Part shown: piece by piece, positions 1 to 8,655 of the stretch
Layout: each line of letters begins with the position of its first letter
How positions within the stretch are numbered: position 1 is the stretch's first letter
NCBI RefSeq assembly: GCF_009176975.1
Contig: NZ_WEZG01000019.1
Coordinates: 1 to 47,372 of the forward strand
DNA from: Aureimonas psammosilenae
GTDB taxonomy: Bacteria; Pseudomonadota; Alphaproteobacteria; Rhizobiales; Rhizobiaceae
Length of the DNA: 47,372 bases
Direction: 5' to 3'
Translations under genes and position numbers: made by a program
Notes under the pieces: model-generated
What the model was told of the DNA's origin: nothing
Databases searched by the model: none
Seen by the model: the letters and a program-made list of their open reading frames with translations, nothing else

Positions 1-2
1 AG

Positions 3-2162
3 CTCGTGGCGGGCGTTCAAAGCGCCGACCTCGTGGAAGGCACGGCGGGGTCCATCGGCGTGGACCGGGCGACGATCGCGTTGACGGCATCGGACGCGGA
101 CACGGGCGACGCGTTGTCGTTCGAGGCGGCAGGCTGGACGGCGGACGGCACGGGGCATCTGGTGAAGGCGGGTCTCTACGGCACGGCGAAGCTGGACGTG
201 GCGAGCGGCGTCGTGAGCTACGCGCTCGACAACGCCCTGGCGGCGACCGACGCCTTGGCGGGCGGTCAGCGTGCGGTGGACGGGTTCGAGGTCGGCGTGC
301 GCGACGGATCGGGCGCGCTGGCGACGACGCGCTTCGGCTTCGCCGTTGTTGGAGCGGATGACGGGAAAACCATCACCGGGACGAGCGGCAACGACTACAT
401 TTCCCCGACGGGGACGGTGGCCGGACAGGCCAAGGCGACGCCCTTCTCCGATGTGATCTTCGGCCTTGCCGGCAACGACGTGCTGGATGGCGGCGCGGGC
501 GCCGATCGTCTGGTGGGAGGAACCGGCGACGATATCTATTACGTCGACAATGCCGGCGACCTCGTGGTGGAAAATCCCGACGAAGGAAACGACATCGTCA
601 TGTCGTCGCTCAGTTGGACCCTTCAGGACCAGATCGAGAAGCTGACGCTGCTCGGCATGGCAGCGATCAACGGCACCGGCAACGCTTTGGCCAACAGGCT
701 GGTCGGCAATGCCGGCGCCAACATTCTGGTCGGCCTTGCCGGCAGCGACACGCTGGACGGCATGGGCGGCGCGGACCGCATGGTGGGCGGCACCGGGGAC
801 GATACCTATTATGTCGACGACGCCGGCGATGTCGCGATCGAGGGCGTGAACGAAGGCTACGATACGGTCAATTCGACGATTTCGCTGACCCTTGCCGACA
901 ATCTGGAGCGTTTGACGCTGACGGGCACGGCGGCGATCGACGGCACCGGCAACGTCCTGGCCAACAAGCTGGTCGGCAATGCCGGCGCCAACATCCTGAT
1001 CGGCCTTGCCGGCAACGATACGCTGGACGGCATGGGCGGCGCCGACCGGATGGTGGGCGGTGTCGGGGACGACATCTACTATGTCGACAATGCGGGCGAT
1101 GCGGTCGTGGAGGCCGCGAACGAGGGAACGGATACGGTCAACGCGTCGATCGCATTCGTTCTCGGCGACGGGGTCGAGAACCTGACGCTGACCGGCACGG
1201 CCGCGATCAACGGCAGCGGCAACGGCTCTTCCAACTGGCTGGTGGGCAACAGCGCCGACAACATCCTGAAGGGGTTTGGCGGAAACGATTTCCTGAACGG
1301 CGGCGACGGCACCGACCAGCTCATGGGCGGGCAGGGCGACGATACCTACTACGTGGACAATGCCGTCGACACCGTGGTGGAAGCCGTGAACGAGGGCTAC
1401 GACACCGTGAACGCGTCGGTGACCCTGACGCTTTCCGACAATGTCGAGCGCTTGACGCTGACGGGCACCGCGGCGATCGACGGCACCGGCAATGCCCTCG
1501 CCAACAGGCTGGTCGGCAACGGCGCAAGCAACGTGCTGATCGGCCTTGGCGGCAGCGACTTCCTGGATGGCGGGGCCGGCGCGGACCGGCTGGTGGGCGG
1601 CATCGGGGACGATACCTACACCGTCGACAACCTCGGCGACACCGTGGTGGAGCTTGCCGGCGAAGGCACCGATACGGTCAACACCTCCGTCACCTGGACG
1701 CTTGGCAGCAATGTCGAGAACCTGAGTCTCACCGGGACGGGGGCGATCGACGGCACCGGAAACGCCCTCGCGAACCGCATTTTCGGCAATGCCGCCAACA
1801 ATATCCTGAACGGCGGAGCCGGCAACGATACGCTGGGCGGGGGAGGCGGCGCGGATGTGTTCGTGTTCAACACCGCGATTTCCGGCGGCCAGAATGTCGA
1901 TACGCTGACGGACTTCTCCCCGAAGGACGATGTCTTCTGGCTCGACTCGTCGGTGTTCAAGGGTCTCGCTGCCGGCGCGTTGCAAAGCACGGCCTTCGCG
2001 ATCGGGCCTTCGGCATCCAACGCCGCGCAGACCATCATCTACGATCAAACGAACGGGAAGCTGTTCTACGACGCCGACGGGATCGGCGGCGCCGCGCAGA
2101 TCCAGTTCGCCAAGATCGATGCGAACCTCGACCTGAACGCGGGAAACTTCTTCATCCTCTGA
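3..2162 (+). CDS. RTX-type calcium-binding secreted protein, 5' partial
   Basis: The frame is open to the left edge, so this is the C-terminal part (about 719 residues) of a larger protein; the GTG at position 6 is probably internal. Residues 1-115 look like a cadherin/VCBS-type domain (Gly-Thr-Ala-Lys-Leu followed by a Ser-Tyr-Ala-Leu-Asp strand). From about residue 150 there are repeated nonapeptide-like calcium sites of the GGxGxDxxx kind, each followed by a beta-rich spacer. The last 80 residues carry the Asp-Phe-rich segment and a hydrophobic Phe-Phe-Ile-Leu end, typical of C-terminal signals recognised by type I secretion (ABC/MFP/TolC). It is therefore expected outside the cell as an adhesin, matrix protein or enzyme whose catalytic part, if any, lies upstream. 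No type I secretion genes are in the window. Family assignment is firm; the biological role is unknown. Confidence 0.88.
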   Translation, partial: LVAGVQSADLVEGTAGSIGVDRATIALTASDADTGDALSFEAAGWTADGTGHLVKAGLYGTAKLDVASGVVSYALDNALAATDALAGGQRAVDGFEVGVRDGSGALATTRFGFAVVGADDGKTITGTSGNDYISPTGTVAGQAKATPFSDVIFGLAGNDVLDGGAGADRLVGGTGDDIYYVDNAGDLVVENPDEGNDIVMSSLSWTLQDQIEKLTLLGMAAINGTGNALANRLVGNAGANILVGLAGSDTLDGMGGADRMVGGTGDDTYYVDDAGDVAIEGVNEGYDTVNSTISLTLADNLERLTLTGTAAIDGTGNVLANKLVGNAGANILIGLAGNDTLDGMGGADRMVGGVGDDIYYVDNAGDAVVEAANEGTDTVNASIAFVLGDGVENLTLTGTAAINGSGNGSSNWLVGNSADNILKGFGGNDFLNGGDGTDQLMGGQGDDTYYVDNAVDTVVEAVNEGYDTVNASVTLTLSDNVERLTLTGTAAIDGTGNALANRLVGNGASNVLIGLGGSDFLDGGAGADRLVGGIGDDTYTVDNLGDTVVELAGEGTDTVNTSVTWTLGSNVENLSLTGTGAIDGTGNALANRIFGNAANNILNGGAGNDTLGGGGGADVFVFNTAISGGQNVDTLTDFSPKDDVFWLDSSVFKGLAAGALQSTAFAIGPSASNAAQTIIYDQTNGKLFYDADGIGGAAQIQFAKIDANLDLNAGNFFIL
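477..1826 (+). repeat. five tandem 270-bp repeat units within the RTX gene
   Basis: The same Asp-x-Leu-(Asp/Asn)-Gly codon block recurs at 477, 747, 1017, 1287 and 1557, and a degenerate sixth start is at 1827. The spacing is exactly 270 bp (90 codons) each time. Units are similar but not identical. The two units starting at 747 and 1017 look closest to each other. This is an internal protein-domain duplication, not a non-coding repeat. Confidence 0.9.
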
Positions 2163-2350
2163 CGCACGCCGGCGTCCGCCGGATTCTTATCGGCCTCAAG
2201 ACCCTTTCGGGCCGGTGAGAAAGTGTTTCATATCAGGGCGTTCCGATGGGCGGGTCGTTTCGCGTCGAACGATTGGCGCTTGCATCGGGCAGGCGTCGCA
2301 CCATCTTTGATGCACTGCACCCATGACCTCGCGATGCATCGGCCGCCTTC

Positions 2351-3487
2351 GTGCCGATGCGCTTTTCCCGAGGGTCGAGGACCCCCGCTTTGCCCGATCA
2401 TCTCAGCCGCTTCATCGCAGGGCTCACCGCCGGCAGCGACGCCCCGTTCGGCAGTCCCGCGGGACGTTTGCAGCCTCTCGAGGCTTTCGGCACGAATCCC
2501 GGAGCGCTCGCCGGCCATTTCTACGTTCCACGGAGCGCTCCCGCGACCATGCCGCTCGTCGTGGTGCTGCATGGCTGCACGCAGTCGGCCGCCGCCTTCG
2601 ATCGCGGATCGGGCTGGTCGAGGCTCGCCGATCTCGCCGGCTTCGCGGTTCTTTTCCCCGAACAAAGCCGGGAGAATAATCCGAACCTCTGCTTCAACTG
2701 GTTCGTGCCCCAGGACATCGCCCGCGACGGCGGCGAAGCGCAGTCCATCCGGCAGATGGTCGAGACGATGCTGCGGCGCATGCCGCTCGATCCGGCGCGC
2801 GTCTTCGTGACCGGACTTTCGGCGGGCGGCGCGATGGCCGCAGCGATGCTCGCGACCGCCCCGGATCTCTTTGCCGGCGGCGCGGTGATCGCCGGCCTTC
2901 CCTATGCCTGCGCCGCCAATGTTCCCCAGGCGTTTCGCGCCATGAACGGCGAACGCTTGCCCGGCGCATTCGAACTGGTGGAACGGGCGAGAGCCGCCGC
3001 CGACCGGCCGGCAAGCGGGCGTTATCCACGGCTGTCGCTTTGGCAAGGGACGATGGACCGGACGGTGGTGCCGGCGAATGCCGAGGCGCTCGCCGCGCAA
3101 TGGCGAGGGCTCGCCGGCCTTGCCGACGCACCCGACCATGCGACGATCGACGGGCGCCTCGCGCGCAGCGTCTGGCTCGATGGCGAGGGCCGGCAAGCGC
3201 TGGAGCTTTGTTTGGTCGAGGGCATGGACCACGGAACGCCCTTGAAGACCATGGGCCCTGACGCTTGCGGGGTCGCCGCGCCGTTCATGCTGGATGTCGG
3301 CATATCCTCGACCTGCCACATCTCGCGATTCTTCGGCATTCTCGATCCCTCCGTCGCCGTGGATCTCGGAAGTCGCCCCGGTGCGGCCGAAGAGGAAACC
3401 GCTTTCATCCCACCCGGGGCCGGCGCGATGTCGCAACCCGGCGCGGTGATCGAGAACGCGCTTCGCAAGGCAGGCCTTCTGCGCTGA
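2351..3487 (+). CDS. PHB depolymerase family esterase
   Basis: The 378-residue protein belongs to the esterase PHB-depolymerase/feruloyl-esterase-like alpha/beta-hydrolase family. Visible landmarks are the oxyanion segment Leu-His-Gly-Cys-Thr-Gln near residue 75, the nucleophile elbow Gly-Leu-Ser-Ala-Gly-Gly near residue 157, and a late Glu-Gly-Met-Asp-His segment near residue 294 that probably supplies the catalytic His. It likely cleaves ester bonds in short-chain polyhydroxyalkanoates or acylated polysaccharides. No clear signal peptide is seen from the chosen ATG, so an intracellular role is possible; an alternative start a few codons downstream cannot be excluded. It stands alone between the RTX gene and the amino-sugar genes. 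Family is secure; substrate is not determined. Confidence 0.85.
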   Translation: MPMRFSRGSRTPALPDHLSRFIAGLTAGSDAPFGSPAGRLQPLEAFGTNPGALAGHFYVPRSAPATMPLVVVLHGCTQSAAAFDRGSGWSRLADLAGFAVLFPEQSRENNPNLCFNWFVPQDIARDGGEAQSIRQMVETMLRRMPLDPARVFVTGLSAGGAMAAAMLATAPDLFAGGAVIAGLPYACAANVPQAFRAMNGERLPGAFELVERARAAADRPASGRYPRLSLWQGTMDRTVVPANAEALAAQWRGLAGLADAPDHATIDGRLARSVWLDGEGRQALELCLVEGMDHGTPLKTMGPDACGVAAPFMLDVGISSTCHISRFFGILDPSVAVDLGSRPGAAEEETAFIPPGAGAMSQPGAVIENALRKAGLLR

Positions 3488-3572
3488 CAAGGCCTGGGCT
3501 GCCTGTTTGGCCGAGGCGCAGTCTCTTTGCGACGGTGTTCCTCCCTAGCCTTCGCCGGGCGCTGTTGATATC

Positions 3573-3585
3573 GAAGCAATGCTTC
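3573..3585. promoter_or_regulatory. short palindrome upstream of nagB
   Basis: GAAGC-aat-GCTTC is a perfect 5-bp inverted repeat about 60 bp before the chosen nagB start. It could be an operator, but it is short and not found elsewhere in the window by eye. Confidence 0.2.
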
Positions 3586-3647
3586 AGGGCGGGAAGTCTG
3601 TCGGCTTTTCCGTCTCGCGACGGTGGATTGCGGACGGGGAGTTTACG

Positions 3648-4415
3648 GTGCGCGTGATCATTCATCGGGATGCGGAGGCCGCGACCCGCGCCGTGTCCGC
3701 CTTCTTCGCCGAGCAGCTCGCGGCAAAGCCCGCCTCCGTTCTGGGGCTTGCCACCGGCGGCACGATGGAAGGCGTTTATGCCGAACTGATCGAGCTCTAC
3801 CGGGCGGGCAAGATGTCCTTCGCCAAAGCGCGCAGCTTCAATCTCGACGAATATCTCGGCCTTCCCGCCGATCATCCGCAGACCTATCGCCATTACATGG
3901 ACGAGCGCCTGTTCCGGCATGTGGACTTCCCGCCGAACGCGACGCATCTGCCGGACGGCACGAGCGCCGACCCGGAAAAGGCCGCCGAGGACTACGAGGC
4001 GCTGATCGCGCGGTACGGACCGATCGACCTCCAGCTTCTCGGGCTCGGCGCCAATGGCCATATCGGCTTCAACGAGCCGTCGAGCTCGCTCGGCTCGCGC
4101 ACCCGCATCAAGACCCTGACCCATGCCACGATCGAGGCCAACGGGCGCTTCTTCGAGGACGGGGAATGGCAGCCGCATCAGGCGCTGACCATGGGCATCG
4201 CCACGATCCTCGACGCGCGAAGCGTTCTCGTTCTGGCCTTCGGGGCCGGGAAGGCCGAAGCGGTGGCGCAAGTTGTGGAAGGGCCGATCTCGGCACGCTG
4301 GCCCGGCACGGCCCTCCAGATGCACCGCCACGCGACGCTGGTTCTGGACGAGGCTGCCGCAAGCGATCTCACCATGCGCGATTATTACCAATGGGTGCAG
4401 GCGAACGACGGCTGA
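3648..4415 (+). CDS. nagB: glucosamine-6-phosphate deaminase
   Basis: The enzyme converts glucosamine-6-phosphate to fructose-6-phosphate and ammonia, the last step of GlcNAc catabolism, in the cytoplasm. From the GTG at 3648 the protein is 255 residues, the usual size of the family. An upstream in-frame ATG at 3579 would add a non-conserved tail. A GGGGAG ribosome site lies 6 bp before the GTG. Family signatures are Ala-Thr-Gly-Gly-Thr-Met near residue 33 (phosphate binding), Asn-Leu-Asp-Glu-Tyr near residue 65, and Gly-Ala-Asn-Gly-His-Ile-Gly-Phe-Asn-Glu-Pro near residue 130 with the catalytic His and Glu. It is followed by the SIS isomerase and nagA genes, which fits an amino-sugar operon. 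Confidence 0.93.
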   Translation: MRVIIHRDAEAATRAVSAFFAEQLAAKPASVLGLATGGTMEGVYAELIELYRAGKMSFAKARSFNLDEYLGLPADHPQTYRHYMDERLFRHVDFPPNATHLPDGTSADPEKAAEDYEALIARYGPIDLQLLGLGANGHIGFNEPSSSLGSRTRIKTLTHATIEANGRFFEDGEWQPHQALTMGIATILDARSVLVLAFGAGKAEAVAQVVEGPISARWPGTALQMHRHATLVLDEAAASDLTMRDYYQWVQANDG

Positions 4416-4487
4416 TCGCGCGCCATCGCGCCCGTCCCCCCATCTACGTCGTTTCGCCGAGCGGAACGCAAGGAGCCCCAGACCCTC

Positions 4488-5567
4488 ATGGCCGATCTTC
4501 CCGACTGCGCCACTTCCCGCGAAATCGCCTCCCAGCCTCGGATCTGGCGGGAATGGGCCGAGCCGTTGTCTTCCGAGGCGGCGTCGATCCGGCGCTGGAT
4601 CGCCGAGAACGACATTCGCCGCGTCTGGTTCTCCGGCGCCGGCACATCCGCCTTTATCGGCGAAACGGTGGCGGCGGGCGCACGGGACGGGCTCGACCTT
4701 CGCGCGGTGCCGACGACCGATATCGTCGCCGCGCCCGCCGATCATCTGGGTGCCACCGACCTTCTCGTGGTCCAGTTCGGGCGCAGCGGCGACAGTTCGG
4801 AAAGCATCGGCACGCTGGATCTCTTGGATCGCTGCTTTGCCGACGCTTTCCAACTCGCCGTCACCTGCAATCCGGGCGGCACGCTTGCCCGCCGCCAGCC
4901 GGCGGGACCGGGCGAAGGGCGCGTTCTGCTTCTGCCGGAAGACACGCATGATCGCGGCTTCGCCATGACGTCGAGCTACACGACCATGCTTCTCTCGGCA
5001 CTGGCCTGCTTCGATGGGAGCGTGGACGCCGCCGAGCGATTGCCGCGCTTGGCGGACGCGGCCGAGACCGTGCTGGCGCGCCTCGTGGCGACGGCCCCCA
5101 AGCGTCCCGAGCGCGCGATCTTCCTCGGCTCCGGCGCTCTAAAAGGCGTCGCGCGGGAATCCGCCCTGAAGGTGCTGGAACTGACGGCGGGCCGCACGAT
5201 GACGCAATGGGACTCGACCCTCGGCTTCCGGCACGGGCCGAAGGCGGCGGTGGCGGAGGGCACCCGCGTTTGCGTGATGATCCACCCGGACGAACATACC
5301 GCCCGGTACGACCGCGATGTCGCGGCCGAGATCGCGCGGCAGTTTCCGACCGCGCATGTCGAGACGATCGGCGGGCGGGGATGTGATCTGGAACTGCCGC
5401 TGACGGGCGATGCGCGCTGGGACGCCGTGCTTTATGTCCTCGCAGCGCAGGTTCGCGCCGTGCAATGGTCGGCCGAGCTCGGCCTTCCCGTGGACGATCC
5501 CTTCGCGGGCCAGGGCAACCTGTCGCGCGTCGTGTCCGGCGTCACGCTTTACCCCTTCGCTGGCTGA
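4488..5567 (+). CDS. AgaS-like SIS-domain sugar isomerase/deaminase
   Basis: The 359-residue protein has two sugar-isomerase (SIS) domains. The first carries Phe-Ser-Gly-Ala-Gly-Thr-Ser near residue 48 and Gly-Arg-Ser-Gly-Asp-Ser-Ser-Glu-Ser near residue 101. The second carries Gly-Ser-Gly-Ala-Leu-Lys-Gly near residue 212 and Phe-Arg-His-Gly-Pro-Lys near residue 246. This order matches AgaS (galactosamine-6-phosphate deaminase/isomerase) and the isomerase half of GlmS, without a glutaminase domain. It probably interconverts an amino-hexose-6-phosphate and a ketose-6-phosphate next to NagB and NagA. Spacing to nagB is 72 bp. Whether it acts on galactosamine-6-phosphate or another sugar cannot be decided from sequence. 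Confidence 0.85.
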   Translation: MADLPDCATSREIASQPRIWREWAEPLSSEAASIRRWIAENDIRRVWFSGAGTSAFIGETVAAGARDGLDLRAVPTTDIVAAPADHLGATDLLVVQFGRSGDSSESIGTLDLLDRCFADAFQLAVTCNPGGTLARRQPAGPGEGRVLLLPEDTHDRGFAMTSSYTTMLLSALACFDGSVDAAERLPRLADAAETVLARLVATAPKRPERAIFLGSGALKGVARESALKVLELTAGRTMTQWDSTLGFRHGPKAAVAEGTRVCVMIHPDEHTARYDRDVAAEIARQFPTAHVETIGGRGCDLELPLTGDARWDAVLYVLAAQVRAVQWSAELGLPVDDPFAGQGNLSRVVSGVTLYPFAG

Positions 5568-5676
5568 CGGCGCGTTCAGCGTAGGATGGAGGACGCATGG
5601 TCATGACAGCCGATTTCACTGACGGCGTGTCGCGCAACCGCGAAAGGGGACTGCAGCCTTACCTGAAGGTCTCGGC

Positions 5677-6780
5677 ATGACCCGCCTTGTCGCCCCCGAA
5701 CATCTTTGGCTGGATGGGCGGCTTCAAAGCGGCCTTGCCGTCGAGACCGAGGGCGGGGCGGTGACGCGTCTGCGGCCGCTGGGCGAGAACGAGCGCGCCG
5801 ATCTGACGCCCTTTCTTTTGATGCCCGCCGCGACCGACCTGCAGGTGAACGGCAGCGGCGGGGTGATGCTGAACGACGCGCCGAGCCCGGAGGCCATCGC
5901 CCATATCGTGGAAACGCAGCGCCGACGCGGCACGGGCTGGGTGCTGCCGACGCTGATCACCACCACCGACGCGCAAATGCGCCAGGCGGCGGATGCGGCG
6001 ATCGAGGCTTGGGGGATGCCGGGTTTTCTCGGCCTTCATCTGGAAGGCCCCCACATGAACCCGTTGCGAAAGGGCACGCACGACGCGCGCCTGTTCCGCC
6101 CCGTCGGCGAGGGCACGATGGAGGTGCTTCGCCGCCTCCGGGCGCGCGGCATCCCGGTGATGATGACGCTCGCGCCCGAAATGGTGCAGCGCGAGGCTCT
6201 GCGCGAGATCGTGGAGCTCGGCGTGGTCGTCTCGATCGGCCACACGGCGGCGACGGAGGGGCAGGCCCGCGCGGCGCTGGAAGCCGGGGCGCGATGCTTC
6301 ACCCATCTTTTCAACGCCATGCCGCCGATGCTGTCGCGAGAGCCGGGCGTCGTCGCGGCGGCGATCAACAGCCACGCCCATGTCGGCATCATCGCCGACG
6401 GCATTCACGTGTCCTTCGAGATGGTTGCGCTCGCCTGCCGCGCCCGGCCAGCTCGCAACCGCATGTTTCTCGTGTCCGACGCCATGTCCACCATCGGCGG
6501 GCCGGACCATTTCACGCTCTACAGCGAGCGGATCGAGGTGCGGGACGGCGCGCTCGTCAATGCCGCCGGCTCGCTCGCGGGCGCTCATATCGACATGGTG
6601 GAAAGCCTCCGGAACCTCGTCCACGGTGCCGGCCTGCCCTTGAGCGAGGCCGTCGCCATGGCGACCGACAATCCGCGCGACGCGATGGATCTGCCGAGAG
6701 CCGCGATCGCGCCGGGCCTTTCAGGGCGGGAGTTCCTAGGCCTCGACGCCGATCTGAGGATGCTCGCGCTCGATCCGTGA
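5677..6780 (+). CDS. nagA: N-acetylglucosamine-6-phosphate deacetylase
   Basis: The 367-residue amidohydrolase removes the acetyl group from GlcNAc-6-phosphate, giving the NagB substrate. Recognisable segments are Asp-Leu-Gln-Val-Asn-Gly near residue 53, His-Leu-Glu-Gly-Pro-His near residue 122 (metal-binding Glu), Gly-His-Thr-Ala-Ala-Thr near residue 190, a His-Leu-Phe-Asn-Ala-Met segment near residue 211, and Ser-Asp-Ala-Met near residue 268 with the catalytic Asp. It is third in the nagB operon, 109 bp after the SIS gene. Its last 45 bp overlap the 3' end of the ROK gene on the opposite strand. Confidence 0.93.
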   Translation: MTRLVAPEHLWLDGRLQSGLAVETEGGAVTRLRPLGENERADLTPFLLMPAATDLQVNGSGGVMLNDAPSPEAIAHIVETQRRRGTGWVLPTLITTTDAQMRQAADAAIEAWGMPGFLGLHLEGPHMNPLRKGTHDARLFRPVGEGTMEVLRRLRARGIPVMMTLAPEMVQREALREIVELGVVVSIGHTAATEGQARAALEAGARCFTHLFNAMPPMLSREPGVVAAAINSHAHVGIIADGIHVSFEMVALACRARPARNRMFLVSDAMSTIGGPDHFTLYSERIEVRDGALVNAAGSLAGAHIDMVESLRNLVHGAGLPLSEAVAMATDNPRDAMDLPRAAIAPGLSGREFLGLDADLRMLALDP

Positions 6781-7695
6781 CGCCGCGCCGAGAAGGCCGG
6801 CATCGGGCCCGCAGGAAGCCGGCACGACGAGCGGTTCGCTCGTTCGGCGCAGGATGCGCGCCCGCACGGCCGTGTCGAGCGCCGCGATCAGCGGATGGCT
6901 GTTGGCGAGCCCGCCGCCGACCGGCACGATCGACGCGCCGGTGACGTTGACGATGACGGCGAGCGGGCCGGATACGACGTCGAGCCAGAGCGCCACCGCG
7001 CGCGCCGCTTCCGCCTCGCCCTTTTCCCACGCTTCCACGATCGCCCGGCTGTCGCGCCGCTCCCGGTGGAGGTGCTCATGGAGGCGCTCCAGCCCGCGCG
7101 CGCTGCCGACCGTATCGAGACAGCCGGTCTGTCCGCAGCCGCAGGCAATGGCCGGAACGTCGCCATGGCCCCGGATCAGCGGCCCGTGCCCCCATTCGCC
7201 GCAAACCCCGCCGGCCCCTTCCACGATGCGGCCGCCGACCACGAGGCCGCCGCCGACGCCAGAGCCGAGAATGACGCCGAAGACGTTCCGCTGGCCCGCG
7301 CCCACCCCGTGAACGGCTTCGGCGAGCGCGAAGCAGTCGGCATCGTTGGCGACGAGCACCGGCCGCTTAAGTGCGTTCTCGAGATCGGCGGCGAGGTGCC
7401 GCCCGTCGATGCACGGGATGTTGGCGACCGTGGCGACGCCGCTTGCGGGATCGAATACGCCGGCGATGGAGATCGACAAGGGCGCGCCGGGCGGCAGTTC
7501 TTCGCATAAACTCCCAAGCGCGTCGCGAAAGGCCGGCCAGTCACGGGTGGGCGTCGGAACGCGCGTCTGAACCCCAAGCGTTCCATCCGCCGAGAGCCGC
7601 GCGGCGCGGATGAAGGACCCGCCGATATCGGCGGCGAGGCCGATGGCAGCGTCTTCGGCGGCGTGGGGAAGGGTGGATCGGTCGCGGGAATTCAT
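6736..7695 (-). CDS. ROK-family sugar kinase, probably N-acetylglucosamine kinase
   Basis: The 319-residue protein has the ROK/actin-like ATPase layout. An N-terminal Asp-Ile-Gly-Gly-Ser phosphate loop lies near residue 28 and the catalytic Asn-Asp-Ala-Asp segment near residue 141. The Gly-Glu-Trp-Gly-His motif is near residue 189, and the zinc motif Cys-Gly-Cys-Gly-Gln-Thr-Gly-Cys near residue 208. There is no helix-turn-helix, so it is a kinase rather than a NagC/XylR-type repressor. By context it phosphorylates GlcNAc or a related amino sugar before NagA and NagB. It is convergent with nagA (45-bp overlap) and divergent from cutC. Confidence 0.85.
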   Translation of the reverse strand: MNSRDRSTLPHAAEDAAIGLAADIGGSFIRAARLSADGTLGVQTRVPTPTRDWPAFRDALGSLCEELPPGAPLSISIAGVFDPASGVATVANIPCIDGRHLAADLENALKRPVLVANDADCFALAEAVHGVGAGQRNVFGVILGSGVGGGLVVGGRIVEGAGGVCGEWGHGPLIRGHGDVPAIACGCGQTGCLDTVGSARGLERLHEHLHRERRDSRAIVEAWEKGEAEAARAVALWLDVVSGPLAVIVNVTGASIVPVGGGLANSHPLIAALDTAVRARILRRTSEPLVVPASCGPDAGLLGAASRIEREHPQIGVEA

Positions 7696-7771
7696 GAGGA
7701 AGCGCTTTCAAACGGGCGACAGGCGTTCTAACGAGCCGGAACCGGCATCGGCAATGGGCAGCGTTCGACGG

Positions 7772-8530
7772 ATGAACCTTCAAACCTCCCGCATCGCCCT
7801 GGAAATCTGCGTCGACACGCCGGACGGCCTCGCCGCCGCGATCGCGGCCGGGGCGGACCGGGTGGAGCTTTGCTCAGGCCTCGACCTCGGCGGATTGTCG
7901 CCATCGCCGGGCCTGATCCGGCTCGCTTCGGCCTCCCCCGTCCCCGTCTACGCCATGATCCGCCCGCGCGCCGGGGACTTCGTGTTCGGCGCGGGCGACA
8001 AGGCGGCGATGCTGGCCGAGATTGCGGCTGTCCGCGAAGCAGGGCTCGCCGGGGTGGTTCTCGGCGCTTCGCGGCCCGACCTCTCGCTGGACGAGCCGAT
8101 GCTGGCCGAACTCCGCGCTGCCGCCCATGGCCTCGGCTCGACGCTCCATCGCGCCTTCGACCTCGTGCCCGACATGCGCGCGGCGCTGGAAGCGGCGGTT
8201 CGCCTCGGCTTCGAGCGTATCCTCACCTCCGGCGGGGCTCTCGACGCCCCGAGCGGTGCGGAACGGCTCCAAGAGTTGCAGGGCCAAGCGGCGGGGCGCA
8301 TCTCGATCATGCCGGGCAGCGGCGTGCGGCCGGACAACGTCGCGGACCTCGTTCGCCGAACGGGCGTGCGCGAGGTCCATGCTTCGGCGCGCCGGAAGGT
8401 ATCCAGCGATTTGCGGCTTGTCCGGTTCGGCTTCGCGAGCGCGCAAGCGGCGATGACCGATATCGAGACGATCCGCGCCCTGCACGATGCTTTGGCCGCT
8501 TGCCACGTGGACAAGCAATCCAATGGCTAA
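7772..8530 (+). CDS. cutC: CutC-family protein
   Basis: A TIM-barrel protein of 252 residues from the ATG at 7772 (alternative in-frame ATG at 7754; the longest frame from 7610 would run into the ROK gene). CutC landmarks are Leu-Glu-Ile-Cys-Val-Asp near residue 9, Arg-Val-Glu-Leu-Cys-Ser near residue 29, Val-Tyr-Ala-Met-Ile-Arg-Pro-Arg near residue 56 and Ile-Met-Pro-Gly-Ser-Gly-Val near residue 183. The family is annotated as copper homeostasis, but direct evidence for copper handling is weak and many CutC genes sit in sugar-catabolic clusters, as here. A role in amino-sugar metabolism is therefore as plausible as copper tolerance. Confidence 0.85.
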   Translation: MNLQTSRIALEICVDTPDGLAAAIAAGADRVELCSGLDLGGLSPSPGLIRLASASPVPVYAMIRPRAGDFVFGAGDKAAMLAEIAAVREAGLAGVVLGASRPDLSLDEPMLAELRAAAHGLGSTLHRAFDLVPDMRAALEAAVRLGFERILTSGGALDAPSGAERLQELQGQAAGRISIMPGSGVRPDNVADLVRRTGVREVHASARRKVSSDLRLVRFGFASAQAAMTDIETIRALHDALAACHVDKQSNG

Positions 8531-8545
8531 CAATTCATCAGCCGT

Positions 8546-8558
8546 GAAAATGAATTTC
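8546..8558. promoter_or_regulatory. candidate RpiR operator 1
   Basis: GAAA-atgaa-TTTC is a dyad of the type seen for several RpiR regulators. It lies about 100 bp before the dehydrogenase/ABC operon. A weaker relative, CGCGAAATAATGTTG, starts at 8576. Compare the sites at 8618 and 14620. Confidence 0.4.
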
Positions 8559-8617
8559 TCTTCCTTCGGTTTCCTCGCGAAATAATGTTGACGGGCTTCG
8601 TTTCCTGTCCCAACCTT

Positions 8618-8634
8618 GCGAAAATAAATTACGC
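8618..8634. promoter_or_regulatory. candidate RpiR operator 2
   Basis: GCGAAAATAAATTACGC is a near-perfect AT-rich palindrome 21 bp before the start of the dehydrogenase gene. Its core, GCGAAAATAA, is identical to the core of the site at 14620 in front of the RpiR gene, which supports a shared operator. Confidence 0.5.
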
Positions 8635-8655
8635 GTCGAAGCGGGTTTCGCAGGC

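Noticed and set aside
477-1826. CRISPR array
   Set aside because: The 270-bp repeats are coding, divergent and contiguous, without spacers.
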